64,000 bases of DNA from positions 292,626,200 through 292,690,199 of the forward strand of contig CM040125.1 of NCBI GenBank assembly GCA_022559845.1, given 5' to 3'. The notes under the pieces are model-generated. The model saw only the letters and a list, made by a program, of their open reading frames with translations. It did no database searches and was not told the origin of the DNA. A program made the translations under genes and the position numbers. The first letter of the stretch is position 1; every line of letters begins with the position of its first letter. This document shows positions 43,409 through 55,166 of this stretch, piece after piece. Source of the stretch: Amorphophallus konjac. Lineage: Eukaryota; Streptophyta; Magnoliopsida; Alismatales; Araceae.

Positions 43409-45946
43409 TGATGTGACACGACCTATGGGATGGAAGTCACTAGGCCGATGCACCTCGGACCTAACAAAGCAAGTACAATCGCAAGACAAGAAATTAACGT
43501 CGGCAGATGCTCACACGGTGTGCACACTCATCTCAGGGGTGACTCGGAGATACCGAGTCGAGGGTGTGGCATAAGACCCTTGCTGGTGGAGGGCCAGCAA
43601 GGCTAAGGTTAGCCTCCCCATGGGTACAAGTGTCCGAATCAAAGGGCAGGCCGTGTGCCGAAGGGAACAGGGTTCACTCTCTTACCCCACGGTGATCACT
43701 CGAAGATGGTGGCACTTCAGGACCGGGCGCTCTCTCTCTTAACAAGCGGAGCAATTGACGAATATTGAATAAACAAGTATAGAGAGAAGCAAGGGTTGAG
43801 AGCTTACCTAGCCGGTTTGATGAAATCGGCCCCGGTCGGAGATGGGGGCGAGAGTGGAAGTGTGGGTTTACCTCCCGCACGATGCGCCGGTGTCGCTTTG
43901 ACCTAAGATAAGTTAATTACATCACTACGCCTCTCGCAGGAGGGGTAGACAATGGGTGGGCAATAGTAGGTTACACTCAAACACTACCTCCACACAAGCA
44001 GGGGCTTTAAGCCGGCCAGGCGGGGTGGGGATTAAGTGGAGCTTAGATCTATCCAGAATTCGATTTTGCGGGGACAACAAGTCGGATGCGGAGTCACCGC
44101 GGACACTTCTGGGTGCTATAGAGGGCGGGGCCGACAGCAAATCAACTGGGGACGAGGTAGCAGCTGGAAGAAGGAACTTGGGGCCATCTAGAGATGGAGA
44201 GGTGATGCTGCGAGACCGCCTTCCCGATCAGCTATGGTTCTGTCTGAACTGGATCGACCGGATATGGAGTTGATGTCGGCGCAACCATGAGCTCCTCCAG
44301 TCTCTCTTCATGGCATACCGGTGCCAAAATGTTTTGGACTGGTTCTGGAATGTGAAGTAAAAGTTGGGGGCCAGTCGGGGACCGGGTGAGGTCGAGGCAG
44401 CTCTGAGAACCGGGGTGGACTGGTGCGGCCTTGGCTGTCCCAGAACTGCAGGCTCATGAAGATAACTTCGCCCTGGGCGGCTCCGTACTTTGATGAGGGC
44501 GAGGTTGGTGTCGACACGACCGTGGGAGAGTCTTCTTCGACCATAAACTAACGAGAAACCCAGACGAGGTCGGAATAGAGTGCTGGAGAGGAATAAGTGA
44601 GAAGGTGTCCTACCTGGTTCTGGCGAGTGCAGTCAGTGCGAGGTAGGGAAGATGACCATAACGGGGTGCTCTGGTGGGCGAATGGTCTCCTTCTTCTTGG
44701 GACACGAAGAGGACTTGCCAAGATCATACCCCTCCGAAGATTGCACTAGGAATCCCTCTAAGCCGGTCGTGGGAGCTTCTTCAAACCACCTTTGGCTGTC
44801 TACCAGAGACAGAATGCATAGTCTAGCAAGAACTGCTCCCCCAGGCAGCTCCAAGGGCGGGTGAAAAAGGGACCACCACGGATGCAAAGCTGACAGGATG
44901 ATGATTCCACCGGTATATGGTATACCTCCTGAAGCCTTGCAGAGATATCGTGGCCGATGCTTCAAGTTAGTGGATGACCCTGCTGCTGCTGTCTCTAGGT
45001 GACAGTGGAGATGAGGAATGGGAAATGGGGGCTGATGGGGTGGATGGGTATGGGGGCAACCCCTGGCTGTGAGGGGGCCTGGGAGGGGGCGAACCAAGGT
45101 GAGGGAAGGGAAGAATGGGGGCTGGAAGGGGGTCTAGTAGGTGGTGGGAGGGGGAGCTGCGAACTGGATTGGGAGAATGAGAGGGAGGGAGTGCTATGGG
45201 CTAGGGGGGTGATTCTCTCCCAAGGTTTGAATTTGGATTAATGGGGGTGGTTAATGGGGGCCTTGGGGATGGGAAGGGTTGTGTTGGGGAGTGAAAGGGT
45301 GGCTTGGGGAGAGGGATTATTCTCTCTTGGGATGGTGGAAGGGTGGCTTGGGAGAATGAAAGGGTGCCTAGGGAGAGGGTGGAGTTAATGAGGGTAGTAA
45401 TGGTTCTCCAGGGAGTTGAATGGTCTTTAGATGAGGTGGAGGGTGATGTGGAGGGGAGAGGAGAGAGAAGGGGGTGCAGGTTTTAGAGACAGAAAGTGGA
45501 GGAGAGAGAAAATGACATAGGAGAGAGAGGGGGGTTGATGGGCTTCTGACCCTAGGGCTTCTCACCCTCACACTTGGCTTCTCACCAAATGAACACTCAA
45601 GATTGAATTTCTAAAAATACAGCAAATATTCATTAACCAACTCATGGGCGTTGGGTCCTATTTATAGGAGCTCAACCTTTTACACGACCAAAATGCCCGT
45701 GGCATTACACTAAATGATCACTGATGTCCTAGAAAGCAAACCATGGGACAAATGACTCAAACATAGGGAAATAACTCATGGACCTATGGACATGACTCAA
45801 ATAAAAGGAAAAATACAATGATATGACTCAAATAAAATAGAGAATACATCATGTGACTCAATAAATAGATAGCTAGACCAAGCCGAGTATGTCCGAGGTG
45901 ATGTGATGGGCTGTTGGTGGTGGAATGGCTGGTGATGTCCCCATCA
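43409..45946 (-). repeat. 3' LTR of element G
   Basis: Plus-strand ends are TGATGTGACA and GTCCCCATCA. It contains a G-rich, GGGAG/GGTGG-dominated stretch (45000-45480) and the AT-rich end shared with the other copy. On the minus strand it is preceded by a CCCCGGGAGTA tract (45947-45960), the likely polypurine position. The ORFs in it are G-rich artefacts. Confidence 0.93.
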
Positions 45947-46841
45947 TACTCCCGGGGTGCGGAGAACTCGACTCTATCGAGTAAGAGTCCTCCCTGCTCT
46001 GAGAGTGATACAGTAGGACCTCCCACAAGTCTTTCAAAGGAGGTCGATCCTTCCACCTAAAGAGATAGCACTCATACACCTTGCTCCTGGCGGTGGTGAC
46101 CTGTTCATCCAATATTATCTCAATTTGCTCACGTCGGGCTCTCCGGGCTGCTGGTGTGCTCATGGGGGTGGGTGCTCTCTCAAGGGAGGAAGGGGGCCGG
46201 ATATCCTCACTAGGTACCACCGTGGGGCCCTTGTATGGCACAAGGTCTGCCACAATGAAAGTGGGGCTAACTCCGTACTCCTCAATGAGGTCTAACTCAT
46301 AAGCGTTGATGCCATTGCACCTCAGAACCGTGAAGGGACCAACCCCACGAGGCCTCTGTTTTGAGATGGCTATAGGGGATAGCCTCTCATTCCTCACCAT
46401 CCCGAAATCACCCACTTGGACTTTTTGGTGGCGCCGGTACGAGTCGGCCTGCTTGTTGTAAATTTCGTTGCTCTTGTTGATGTGCTTGCAAAGGTTATTA
46501 TGCAATTTTGTGAATGCTGACTTTCTAGTGGGAAATGGGGGTCCCAGACAACCAAAAGTGGACCTAGCATGTCTAGACTCCCTATCAATGGTGTTGAAGA
46601 TTGGGGGGCCGGGGCATCCAAATGTAGCTCTATCATACAAGGGTTTCCTATCGAAGGTTGGTGGACCAGGGCACCGGAATGTGGATCCAACATGCAAGGG
46701 TCCCATATCAAAGTATGGAGGGCCGGGGCATCCAAATGCGGCTGTAATATATGCGAAGTCCAGACCTACTTGGATGAGTAAGGGAGGGCCGATGTTCCCG
46801 AATGCACTAGCCCTTAGATGTAGTGATGCATGAGACTCCAA
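45947..46841 (-). pseudogene. Element G: repeat-rich segment, integrase tail and chromodomain
   Basis: On the minus strand the 322-residue frame (it runs on into the LTR to 45873) begins with five imperfect repeats of about 20 residues with core FGCPGPP (about 46535-46815). A gypsy integrase C-terminal part follows (VQVGDFGMVRNERL, GPFTVLRCNGINAYELDL), then a chromodomain (IEIILDEQVTTARSK, YLFRWKDRPPLKDLWE). The integrase catalytic core is absent. Chromodomain proteins of this group bias integration; what it would do without integrase is unclear. Confidence 0.8.
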
Positions 46842-47572
46842 CCTCTTATGTTAAATTGATGGACCCTTGGATGTTTGACTTGTGAGGGGATAAGGTAGTG
46901 GGTTTCTTTGACGGATTGGGGTGGGCTTTGTGGGTTGAAGGGGTCCCAAAATAAGGGATCAAAAGGGTCAAGAAAGGTCATGCTTTTGGTGACGTGATCC
47001 TCTTCTAACCCTTGACAAGAGAATGCCCATTCTACAAGTTTTCCAATGTGGGTTGGCCCTAGGGGTGGGTATGACTCGTCCGAAGGGCTCGGTTTGGGAC
47101 CCACGAGGTATGTTGTGGTGGTGAAGCAATGGGTAAGGGCTGGATTGGGCCTAATGGAATGGCCTTTAAAAAAGGATGGGCAGTAGATAAGGGTGAGGGA
47201 AGGAAAGGGGACATGTTGGTATTGGAGTTCCCAAGGGAATGGGTCAAAAGGATCAAGGAACCTTGGGACTTTAAGGTTGTGCATCTCACTTAAATCCTCA
47301 AATTGGATCGGCCTAGTCATAAGATCCCCAATGTGTGTTAGGTCCTCACTAAGTGTAAAGGGTGGTGGGACATTGGCCTCAATGGGATGGATCGGCTTCC
47401 CACCCGAGACAACAAGTTCTAGATTATGGATAAGGTCGGGTTCCTCGGGTGTAGGGAGGAGTAAAAGGAGGTCACTAGTGTAGCAACCCACAGTGCAGAC
47501 TGAGGTGATGGACCCGACACATAGGTGAATGAGGTCAAGCCTCTTAGGTCGGTCGGTTCCCAGGGCCAACAT
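46814..47572 (-). other. Element G: unknown 252-residue frame replacing pol
   Basis: Open on the minus strand between the gag side and the repeat segment. It has two similar blocks of about 95 residues sharing HIGDL/HIGKL and FLDPFDP..W. It is rich in Pro, Leu and His and matches no retroelement enzyme I know. The reading frame may be fortuitous; GC-rich unselected sequence can stay open. The segment before it (47573-48001) also shows no domain. Confidence 0.35.
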
Positions 47573-48001
47573 GCTAGTCAGCTCAAGTTACCATTCTAGG
47601 CCCTTGATAAGATCACTCAAAGTCTCTACCTCATAGTAGGATTGGAATGTTGTGTGAAAGGAGTTAATGGGCACTACTTGGGAATGGTGCTCCTGGAGCT
47701 GGTAAAGTGTGCTTGGGCTTCCCAAGTTTGGACATTTCTTTAACCAATGGGCTAGAGATTCCCCTATGATTATCTGACTTGCTTTGGCAAAGGTGGGGAG
47801 AGTCGGGATTCTAGACCAATCATCTTCTCAGGCTTGGATGTGGATACACCTAACTGCATCTAACTGTAGGTCAATGGGTGGGATGGGGATTTTCGGGCCC
47901 GACTTATTGCATTGTGCCTCATATTCTTCCTCCCATTCAAGGGTGGCCTCATGCACCTCAATCACACTCTCAAGTTCCCTTTGGGGAGGGGAAATTACCT
48001 C

Positions 48002-48665
48002 CTATGTGCTTAAGCTAGACAATCCTCTTGAGGGGCACTGCCCTGCGTAGTGTCCAAAGCCTTGGCACCTAAAACATTTTTTCTTGCTAGCATCACCCGA
48101 GGTGGTTCCATTCATTTGTATCCCTATGGGGCTCTTTCCTTTTCGAGAAAGGGTAAGGCTAGGGATAGTGATTGCTAGAGTGGAAGGGGGTGGGGCGTGG
48201 GCCCTACTTGATCTAGGTGAGGAACCCTTCATGGGATGGGCTAGGTTTGATTGTGGGGCCAAGAATTTTGGATCGGATGGCCGAGGGCAAGCAAGTCTAG
48301 CAATTCTCTTAAGATCTCGGGTTATTTGGTATACTCGGGGGAGGGTCAGGGTGCATAGACCTTCCTAAGCTTGGTCTTCATTTCTCCCAAGCATCGATGG
48401 GCTCTAGCCACCTAACACGCCTTAGTCCCTAAAGATTTTGCCATTCTTCCTTGCCATGGGGCCCGAGCATCTGCTTGGCGACCCACACCTTCCTTTCCTC
48501 GGACATGTGGTAATGGTGGAAGTATTTGTCTATGGAGGTCTCCCATTCTCTATAGGTGTGAGGGTTGTAAGATCCCTCGAAATAGGGTAACTCCGGTCCA
48601 AGAAAGAGGTAGTCATCGGGGTGTCGGGTGAGGTACATTGTTTTGGGCGGGGAAGGCGATGACAC
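48002..48665 (-). pseudogene. Element G gag: N-terminal core and zinc knuckle
   Basis: On the minus strand 48665-48429 reads a gypsy gag start (PYFEGSYNPHTYREWETSIDK). After a gap with stops (48263-48428), 48262-48002 reads a basic Ser/Pro-rich tail and a CCHC knuckle (CFRCQGFGHYAGQC). Most of the capsid part is missing or unreadable, so only RNA-binding and N-terminal elements remain. Confidence 0.8.
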
Positions 48666-48739
48666 CGATTAATGGATGCACGGATGACTCCAATGCAATG
48701 GCCCAAGGACTAGACTTAGAAGAGACAAATCTAAAACTT

Positions 48740-48752
48740 GCTCTGATAACAA
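48740..48752 (-). other. Primer-binding site of element G, degenerate
   Basis: The minus strand reads TTGTTATCAGAGC, two changes from the initiator-Met complement, two bases from the LTR. Confidence 0.75.
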
Positions 48753-48754
48753 TT

Positions 48755-51341
48755 TGATGTGACATGACCTATTGGATGCAAGTCACTTGGCCGATGCACC
48801 TCGGACCTAACAAAGCAAGCATAATCACAAGACAAGAAATTAACGTCGACGGACGCTCACACGATGTGCACATTTAACTCGGGGGTGACTCGGAGATACC
48901 GAGTCAGGGGTGTGGGATGGGACCCTTGCTACTGGAGGGCCAGCTAGGCTGAGGTTAGCATCCCCTTGGGTACAGGTGCCCGAATAAAAGGGCAGGCCGT
49001 GTGCCGAAGGGAACAGGGTTCACTCTCTTACCACCACGGCAGTCACTCGAAGGTGGTGGTGCTTTGGGACCGAGCGCTCTCCATCTTAACCAACAGAGCA
49101 ATTGACGAATATTGAATAAACAAGCATAGAGAGAAGCAATGGTTGAGAGCTTACCCGGCTGGTTTGAAGAAATCGGCCCCAGTTAGAGACGGCGGCGAGT
49201 GGGGAAGCGTGGGTTTACCTCCATCACGCTGCGTTGGTGTCGCTTTGACCTGAGATAAGTTAATGACATCACTACACCTCTCGCAGGAGGGGTGGACATG
49301 GGGTGGGCAATAGTAGGTTACACTCAAACACTACCTCCATGTAGGTAGGGGCTTTAATCCAGCCGGGCGAGGTGGGGATTAAGCAGAGTTCTGATCTGTC
49401 CCGAATTCAGTTTTGCGGGGACAGCAAGTTGGATGCGGAGTCGTCACGGACACTTCTGGGTGCTGTAGACGGCGGGGCCGGCAGCAAATCATCTGGGGAT
49501 GATGTAGCAGATGGAAGAAGGAACCTGGGTCCATCTAGAGATGCAGAGGGGCGGCTGCGAGACCGGCTTCCCAATCAGCTCCGATTATTTCTGAACTAGA
49601 TTGACCAAACAGGAAGTCGATGTCGGCGCAACCACGAGCTCCTCCGGTCTCTGTTGATGGCGGGACCGGTGCCAAAATGTTCTGGACTGGTTCTAGAATG
49701 CGCAATAAAATTTGAGGGCCGGTCGGGGACCGGGTGAGGTCGAGGCAGCTCTGAGAACCGGGGTGGACTGGTGCGGCCCTGGCTGTCCCAGAACTGTAGG
49801 CTCCTGAAGATAACCTTGCCCTGGGCACCTCCGTACTCTGATGAGGGTGAGGTTGGTGTCGACACGACCGTAGGATAGTCTTCTTCGACCATAAACTAAT
49901 GAGAACCCCAAACGAGGTCGGAGTAGAGTGTTGGAGAGGAATAAGTGAGAAGGTGTCCAACCTGGTTCTGGCGAGTGCAGTTAGCGCGAGCTGGGGAAGA
50001 TGACCAGAACGGGGTGCTCCGGTAGGCGAACGGCCTCCTTCTTCTTGGGACACGAAGAGGACTTGCCAAGGTCATACCCCTCCAAAGATTGCATCTGGAA
50101 TCCCTCTGAGCTGGTCGTAGGATCTTATTCAAACCACCTTTGGCTATCTACCAGAGATAGAATGCGCAGTCCGGTGAGAATAGCTCCCCTGGGCAGCTCC
50201 GAGGGCGGATGAAGGCGGGACCACCTCGGCTACGAAGCTGACATGACCAAGATTCCACCGGTATATGGTATGCCTCCTGAAGCCTCTCGGAGATGTCGTG
50301 GCTGCTGCTGCAAGTTAGTGGACGTCCCTCCTACTGCTGTCTCTGGGTGTTAGTGGAGATGAGGGATAGGAAATGGGGGTAGATTGGAGGGGAAATGGGG
50401 TGGATGGGTGTGGGGGTGACCCTTGGCTGCGAGGGGGCCTGAGAGGGGGCCAACCAAGGTGAGGGAGGGGGAGAATGGGGGTTGGAAGGATGTCTAGCAG
50501 ATTGTGGGAGGGGGAGCTGCGAACTGGATTGGGAGAGGGAGAGGGAGGGGTGCAATGGGCTAGGGGGATGATTCTCTCCCAAGGTTTGAATTTGGATTAA
50601 TGGGGGTGGTTAATGGGGGCCTTGGGGATATGAAGGGTTGTGTTAGGGAGTGAAAGGGTGGCTTGGGGAGAGGGATTCTCTCTTGGGATGGTGGAAGGGT
50701 GGCTTGGGAGAATGAAAGGGTGCCTAGGGAGAGGGTGGAGTTAATGAGGGTAGTAATAGTTCTCTAGAGAGTTGAATGATCTTTAGATGAGGTGGAGGGT
50801 GATGGCTGAGGTGGAGGGTGATGTGGATGGGAGAGGAGAGGAGAGAGAAGGGGGCACATGTTTTAGAGAGAGAAAGTGGAGGAGAGAGAAAATGGCGTAG
50901 GAGAGTAAGAGGAGGGGGTTGGGGTATGGGCTTCTCATCCTAGGGCTTCTTTGCCTCACATTTGACTTCTCACCAAATGAACACTCAAGATTGAATATCA
51001 AAAAATGTAGTAAATATTTATTAACCAAGTCATGGGGGGGGGGGGTTGGGTCCTATTTTTAGGAGCTCAACCTTTTACAGGACCAAAATGCCCATGGCAT
51101 TACACTAAATGACCACTGATGTCCTAGAAAGCAAACCATGGGACAAATGACTCAAACATAGGGAAATCACTCATGGACCTAAGGACATGACTCAAGTAAA
51201 AGGAAAAATACAATGATATGACTCAAATAAAATAGAGAACACATCATATGACTCAATAAATAGATAGCTAGACCAAGCCGAGTACGTCCGGGGTGATGTG
51301 ATGGGATGTGGGTGCTGGAATGGTTGGTGATGTCACCATCA
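48755..51341 (-). repeat. 5' LTR of element G
   Basis: A copy of 43409-45946. It contains a run of about 11 G at 51034-51044 and the same G-rich stretch (50390-50900). It ends GTCACCATCA, followed by the GAGGG target copy. Confidence 0.93.
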
Positions 51342-51346
51342 GAGGG

Positions 51347-52585
51347 TGAGGCCAGTCTATTTAATCAGGCCGGGGAGTTTTGCCAACATCAATTCCAACC
51401 GAAGGGAGGTTATGTCTCCACTCAGTATCACACTTCTCAATATCAAGCTTTTCGTCAAGAGGGAGACCATGCTCCTACTCATCATTTCAACCCCCAACAT
51501 CAACCCTCCCAAGTTAATATGGTTGACACTACTCAAGGGGGGATCCTTCATCTCAAGTACAGCATGTAACTCAGTCCACACCCAGGGAAGCTTCCCTTTC
51601 GCTTGATGTTAATGATCTCATTAATGTTCTCTCTCAATTGGATGAGGCCCAACGCCAAAAGATCCAGGCTGCCCTTAAAGGGAAATATGTCCCTTCGTCC
51701 TCTTTGAATCCTCCTCAGGCCGCGGGTGGCCTTCAAGTCAATTCCTGCAATGACCAGGCAGTCCACCAAAGGAATCCATCCGGTCCTCATTCCCGTTCGA
51801 TAACCCATGTCCCTGCTGCGGCAGGCTATCCTTTTGTCAAACCACAAAACCTATCTCCTCCTCTATTTGTGAGAAGGCCCATGCTTAATCAATTTCCTCC
51901 TAATCCGACCCCAGCCGAGTCTACTACCAATACTCTCCTCCAGAAGATTGCTAGCATGGAAGAGCAACTCAAGAAGATGTCCATTCCTAAAGATGCTCCA
52001 GAAGTCACTTTCCCCACTCTGCCAGTTTTCCACTTGCTACCGTCAGAAATGCCAAACTTTCGGCGCTATAATGGAACGGGCAATCCATTCATTCATTTGA
52101 AAGACTTCATGTATGAAACATCCTTTTGGCAAAACAACAAAACATCTTTGACCTATCTCTTTAGAAGGTCCCTTGACGGCCCGACCCTTGAATGGTTTTA
52201 CTATCTGGAACCAGCTGAAGCTGGTGATTTTGATATTGTTCAGAGGAAGTTCTTGCAAAAGTATAGAGATCGTGTGGGTCCCTCTTTGTTGATTATTGAT
52301 TTAGTTGTTGAGAAGATGAAGCCTGACGAAGACTTCATTCAGTTCGCTGACAAACGGAGGTCAATGGCTGAAAAGTTCAAAGATACATTATCGAAAGCTG
52401 AGCAGGTTAAGATGATAGTTTCCAATGCTACTCCTCAGTTCCGTCACATCCTAGCCATGAATAAGTTAAGTACCATGGAGGAGCTTTGTGAGAGGGCAAG
52501 ATACATTCAGACTCAGATGAAGGACTCACCCATCATATCTATGTCGAACAGAAATCGAGAGTGCCGAGAAAAAGTAATGTCATGA
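51347..52585 (+). pseudogene. Element H gag, main part
   Basis: It continues from 43408 as EASLFNQAGEF. A G-run at about 51536-51541 shifts the frame, after which LDVNDLINVLSQLDEAQRQK and a 315-residue frame follow. That frame ends with the retrotransposon gag core: PNFRRYNGTGNPFIHLKDF, LFRRSLDGPTLEWFYYL, FLQKYRDRVG and NATPQFRHILAMNKLSTMEE. This order is the Tat-lineage gag. A stretch with MEEQLKKM is a short coiled coil. It ends at 52585. Confidence 0.9.
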
Positions 52586-53963
52586 ATAACAATGGTGCCA
52601 CGACCGAGGGTGTAGTTGTGAATGAGCAGGTGGGCCTGGTTGGCAATCCCATACAATCCCGCAATCCTCCTAACCAAAGGCCACCACAACAATTTCAACA
52701 ACCCTCTTTCTTTAGCCAAGCTCTGCAGCAACAAAATAAGCCCCCTCAGCCCTTTCAGCCTCCCCCTCCATGGAATCAAGCTATACCACAAAATCCTCCA
52801 GCTCCTCAGTAATTCCACCTGGTGCCTCCACCAGCAAATTATGACCCCCAACAGTCGAGAAGACCCGCAGGCCCCAAGAGAGCCCAATATCCTCCCTTAC
52901 CCGAGAGCCTTCCCGATATCTTTAACTCCCTTATGGCCGCCAACGCGCTCATCTTGCCAAAAGAAACGCCGATCTAGCCCCAAAATGTGGATACCTCTCG
53001 ATATTGTGTCTACCACCGACAGCCCGGGCCCAATGTTGATCATTGTTTTCATTTTAAGGAATATATATATGATCTGAATGATCAGGGAGGCATTGATTGA
53101 GATGAGATGAGACGATTCATCACAACACTGAAAGCAAGAAGGCCTCCTCGGCAGTAGGCGCCGTAGCAGGCTCAGTAGCCAGTTCAGCAAGTTCAACAAC
53201 AGCATGTTCAAGTACCGCAGCTGGACATGGGGATTGTTCGGAATCCGCTGTCAGAGCACCCCGCCCAGAATCAACAAGTAAACCCTGTCACTACCTTCCA
53301 CGAGGTGGAGAGAGGACATGGATGGCATATAGAGAGCACCTCCGTTGCCTCCTTAAACCAAAATCCTAATCAGTTTTCTTATTTACTAAGAACACCTCAG
53401 CCTTCTCCATTTCCACAACCTTCCCGACCCCTTATAGGCCCCGCCAATCAAACCCCTTCAACCACCAACCCCATGCCGCAAAGGCCTCTGCTCATTCGCC
53501 CTTCCCCCTCGTTGCCTACACCACAAACCCCTCCAACCTCCACGAATCCTTTGCCATCCAGGCCACTCCTTATCCGCCCTTCACCAGCATTTCCATCTAC
53601 ACCCGTTCATGCTAATACTGTGCCTCCTAGGCCTTTGTTGCTTCACCCTTCCCCAAACCACCATACACCTACCACCACCAGCCCTTAGCCTCCGGGGCCC
53701 TCTTCGTCCACTCTTCACCTACCTCTTCAACCACAATTCCTTCCAACCCGCTTGCCATTACGCCTTCACTACCAGCCATGCCAGTTTCCACCAACCCTCA
53801 GCTGGCAAGGCCCATTATCAGGGTCCCCGAACCGGCTGCCCCTGTTCAACCTGTTAATCTTTATATTCCTTCTTCTTCCACCAACCCTCCATCCACCAAC
53901 AACTCGACGAAGGTGCTGAGTTCTCAGACCATGGTGCTCCGCAATGGATAGATTTTCCACTGT
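52586..53963 (+). pseudogene. Element H spacer: zinc finger and proline-rich repeats
   Basis: Pro/Gln-rich sequence (52640-52810) is followed, in shifting frames, by a C.YH..PG....C motif (CVYHRQPGPNVDHCFHFKEY, about 53006-53065), the gag zinc finger typical of Tat elements. Then come repeats around RPLLIRPSP (three copies, about 53470-53665; unit of about 30 residues). At least three frame changes occur. The repeats are low-complexity linker rather than a domain. Confidence 0.7.
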
Positions 53964-54605
53964 GTGTTTCCACAGCGACAAGAGCAGGAGCCCGTGCAGG
54001 GGCAAGAAGAGCAGTCACAAGAGCTGGAGTCCATACTGGGGACTCAATATGATATGTTAAAACACTTAGACAAAACCCCGGCGAGGATTTCCATTTTGGA
54101 ACTAATAAGAAGGTTACCAACCCATCAAGAGGCTCTCAAACAATATTTGCAAAAAGTCATGGTCAATGAAGACATCCCAGCTGAGCAAATTACATCAATC
54201 TTGACACTGGCAGGGGATCAGCCCGTAATTGTCTTCTATGAACATGAGTTAGCTCCGAAGCCGGCAAGAAAAATTGCTTTATGCATCACTGTTGATATCA
54301 ATAAGGTAGTTGTCAGCCAGTGTTTGGTGGACACTGGTGCATCCATTAATGTTTTGCCACCTAGTACCTTGAAGAAGTGTGGCATTCAGGAGAGTGAGAT
54401 TCGACCCTCACCTATCACGGTGACAGCTTATGACAACACAAAGAAGCCGCCTATGGGGGATATTACCTTGAAAGTGGGACTGAGTCCCTCATCTATCATA
54501 GTTAATTTTCATGTTTTGGATATGGACCCCACATTTAATGCCATCTTGGGGCATCCATACATTCAGGCACTCAACGCTGCCCCTTCCACGAACCATTAAT
54601 GCATT
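53964..54605 (+). pseudogene. Element H pol: protease
   Basis: The 211-residue frame carries the aspartic protease region CLVDTGASINVLPPSTL (catalytic DTGA near 54330) and the later FNAILGHPYIQAL. The upstream part (ILELIRRLPTHQEAL) is usual for Tat/Ogre. It ends at a TAA (54597-54599), after which the same frame continues with FPHKGRVIKV. The stop is probably a point mutation. Confidence 0.92.
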
Positions 54606-55166
54606 AAATTTCCACACAAGGGACGCGTTATCAAGGTGACTAGTGTGCCCATTCTACCGACCATTGATATTCGTTCAGCAACATTAGTGCCCTCCATCTG
54701 GCTGTCTAATATGCCTTTGTTATCTGTGCTAGACCTTGCCGACCCACGGCATGATATATTGAGACCACAAGCTGTAGTTTCCACCCTGGCACCGATTCCA
54801 TCCCCACCTCAAAAGGGAAGGAAAAAGAAAAATATGATGAATAGCCCAGGCTGGAACATCATGATGAAAATAGGGTATAGGTCTGGCAAGGGCATCGGGG
54901 CGAACTGTCAAGGCAAAGTAAAGCCTATCAAGAATCACAAGTTAATTCTCCGAGGTGGCCTAGGGTATAAAGGGCCAAGTAAAATAGAAATTGTTGAAGA
55001 TGAAGAAAAGCTGTGGGCCACCATGACCTCCACTCTCAAGACAGATAGACGGCCACTCACATGGTCTCTTTATACACATTTTGTCACGGGGCCCACTGAA
55101 CAGGCCGGGGAGCAGACTACTATAGTTACTTCGGCTCTGGACAATCAAGATGTGCATGCACGTTAG
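54606..55166 (+). pseudogene. Element H: G-patch-like segment between protease and RT
   Basis: After the protease, NIMMKIGYRSGKGIGANCQG and LRGGLGYKGP (about 54855-54975) match the glycine pattern of a G-patch (hhhxxGaxxGxGlGxxxxG), an RNA-binding module. The frame stays open to 55166 and ends with a TAG. Similar G-patch segments are, to my recollection, seen in some Tat/Ogre polyproteins and in betaretroviral proteases; not checked. Confidence 0.75.

Larger units (their letters stand above)
43409..51341 (-). mobile_element. Element G: RT-less, non-autonomous chromodomain gypsy element
   Basis: LTRs of 2538 and 2587 bases (43409-45946 and 48755-51341) begin TGATGTGACA and end CCATCA. The flanks are GAGGG at 43404-43408 and 51342-51346. 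The minus-strand primer site lies at 48740-48752. The internal region is only about 2.8 kb. It encodes a gag start, one zinc knuckle, an unknown frame, and an integrase tail with chromodomain, with no protease, RT, RNase H or integrase core. The LTRs differ by several percent or more (the first 200 bases suggest about 10%), so it is old. Confidence 0.92.

Noticed and set aside
44633..45241. Long frames of 80-154 residues in the G-rich stretch
   Set aside because: They are part of the G LTR. The equivalent stretch at 50000-50582 has different frames, so there is no protein conservation.
46081..46833. Plus-strand frames at 46081-46833
   Set aside because: They are antisense shadows of the repeat and chromodomain frame of G on the minus strand.
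51034..51044. G-quadruplex promoter
   Set aside because: A single G run without the required four spaced runs nearby. It may also be a homopolymer error.
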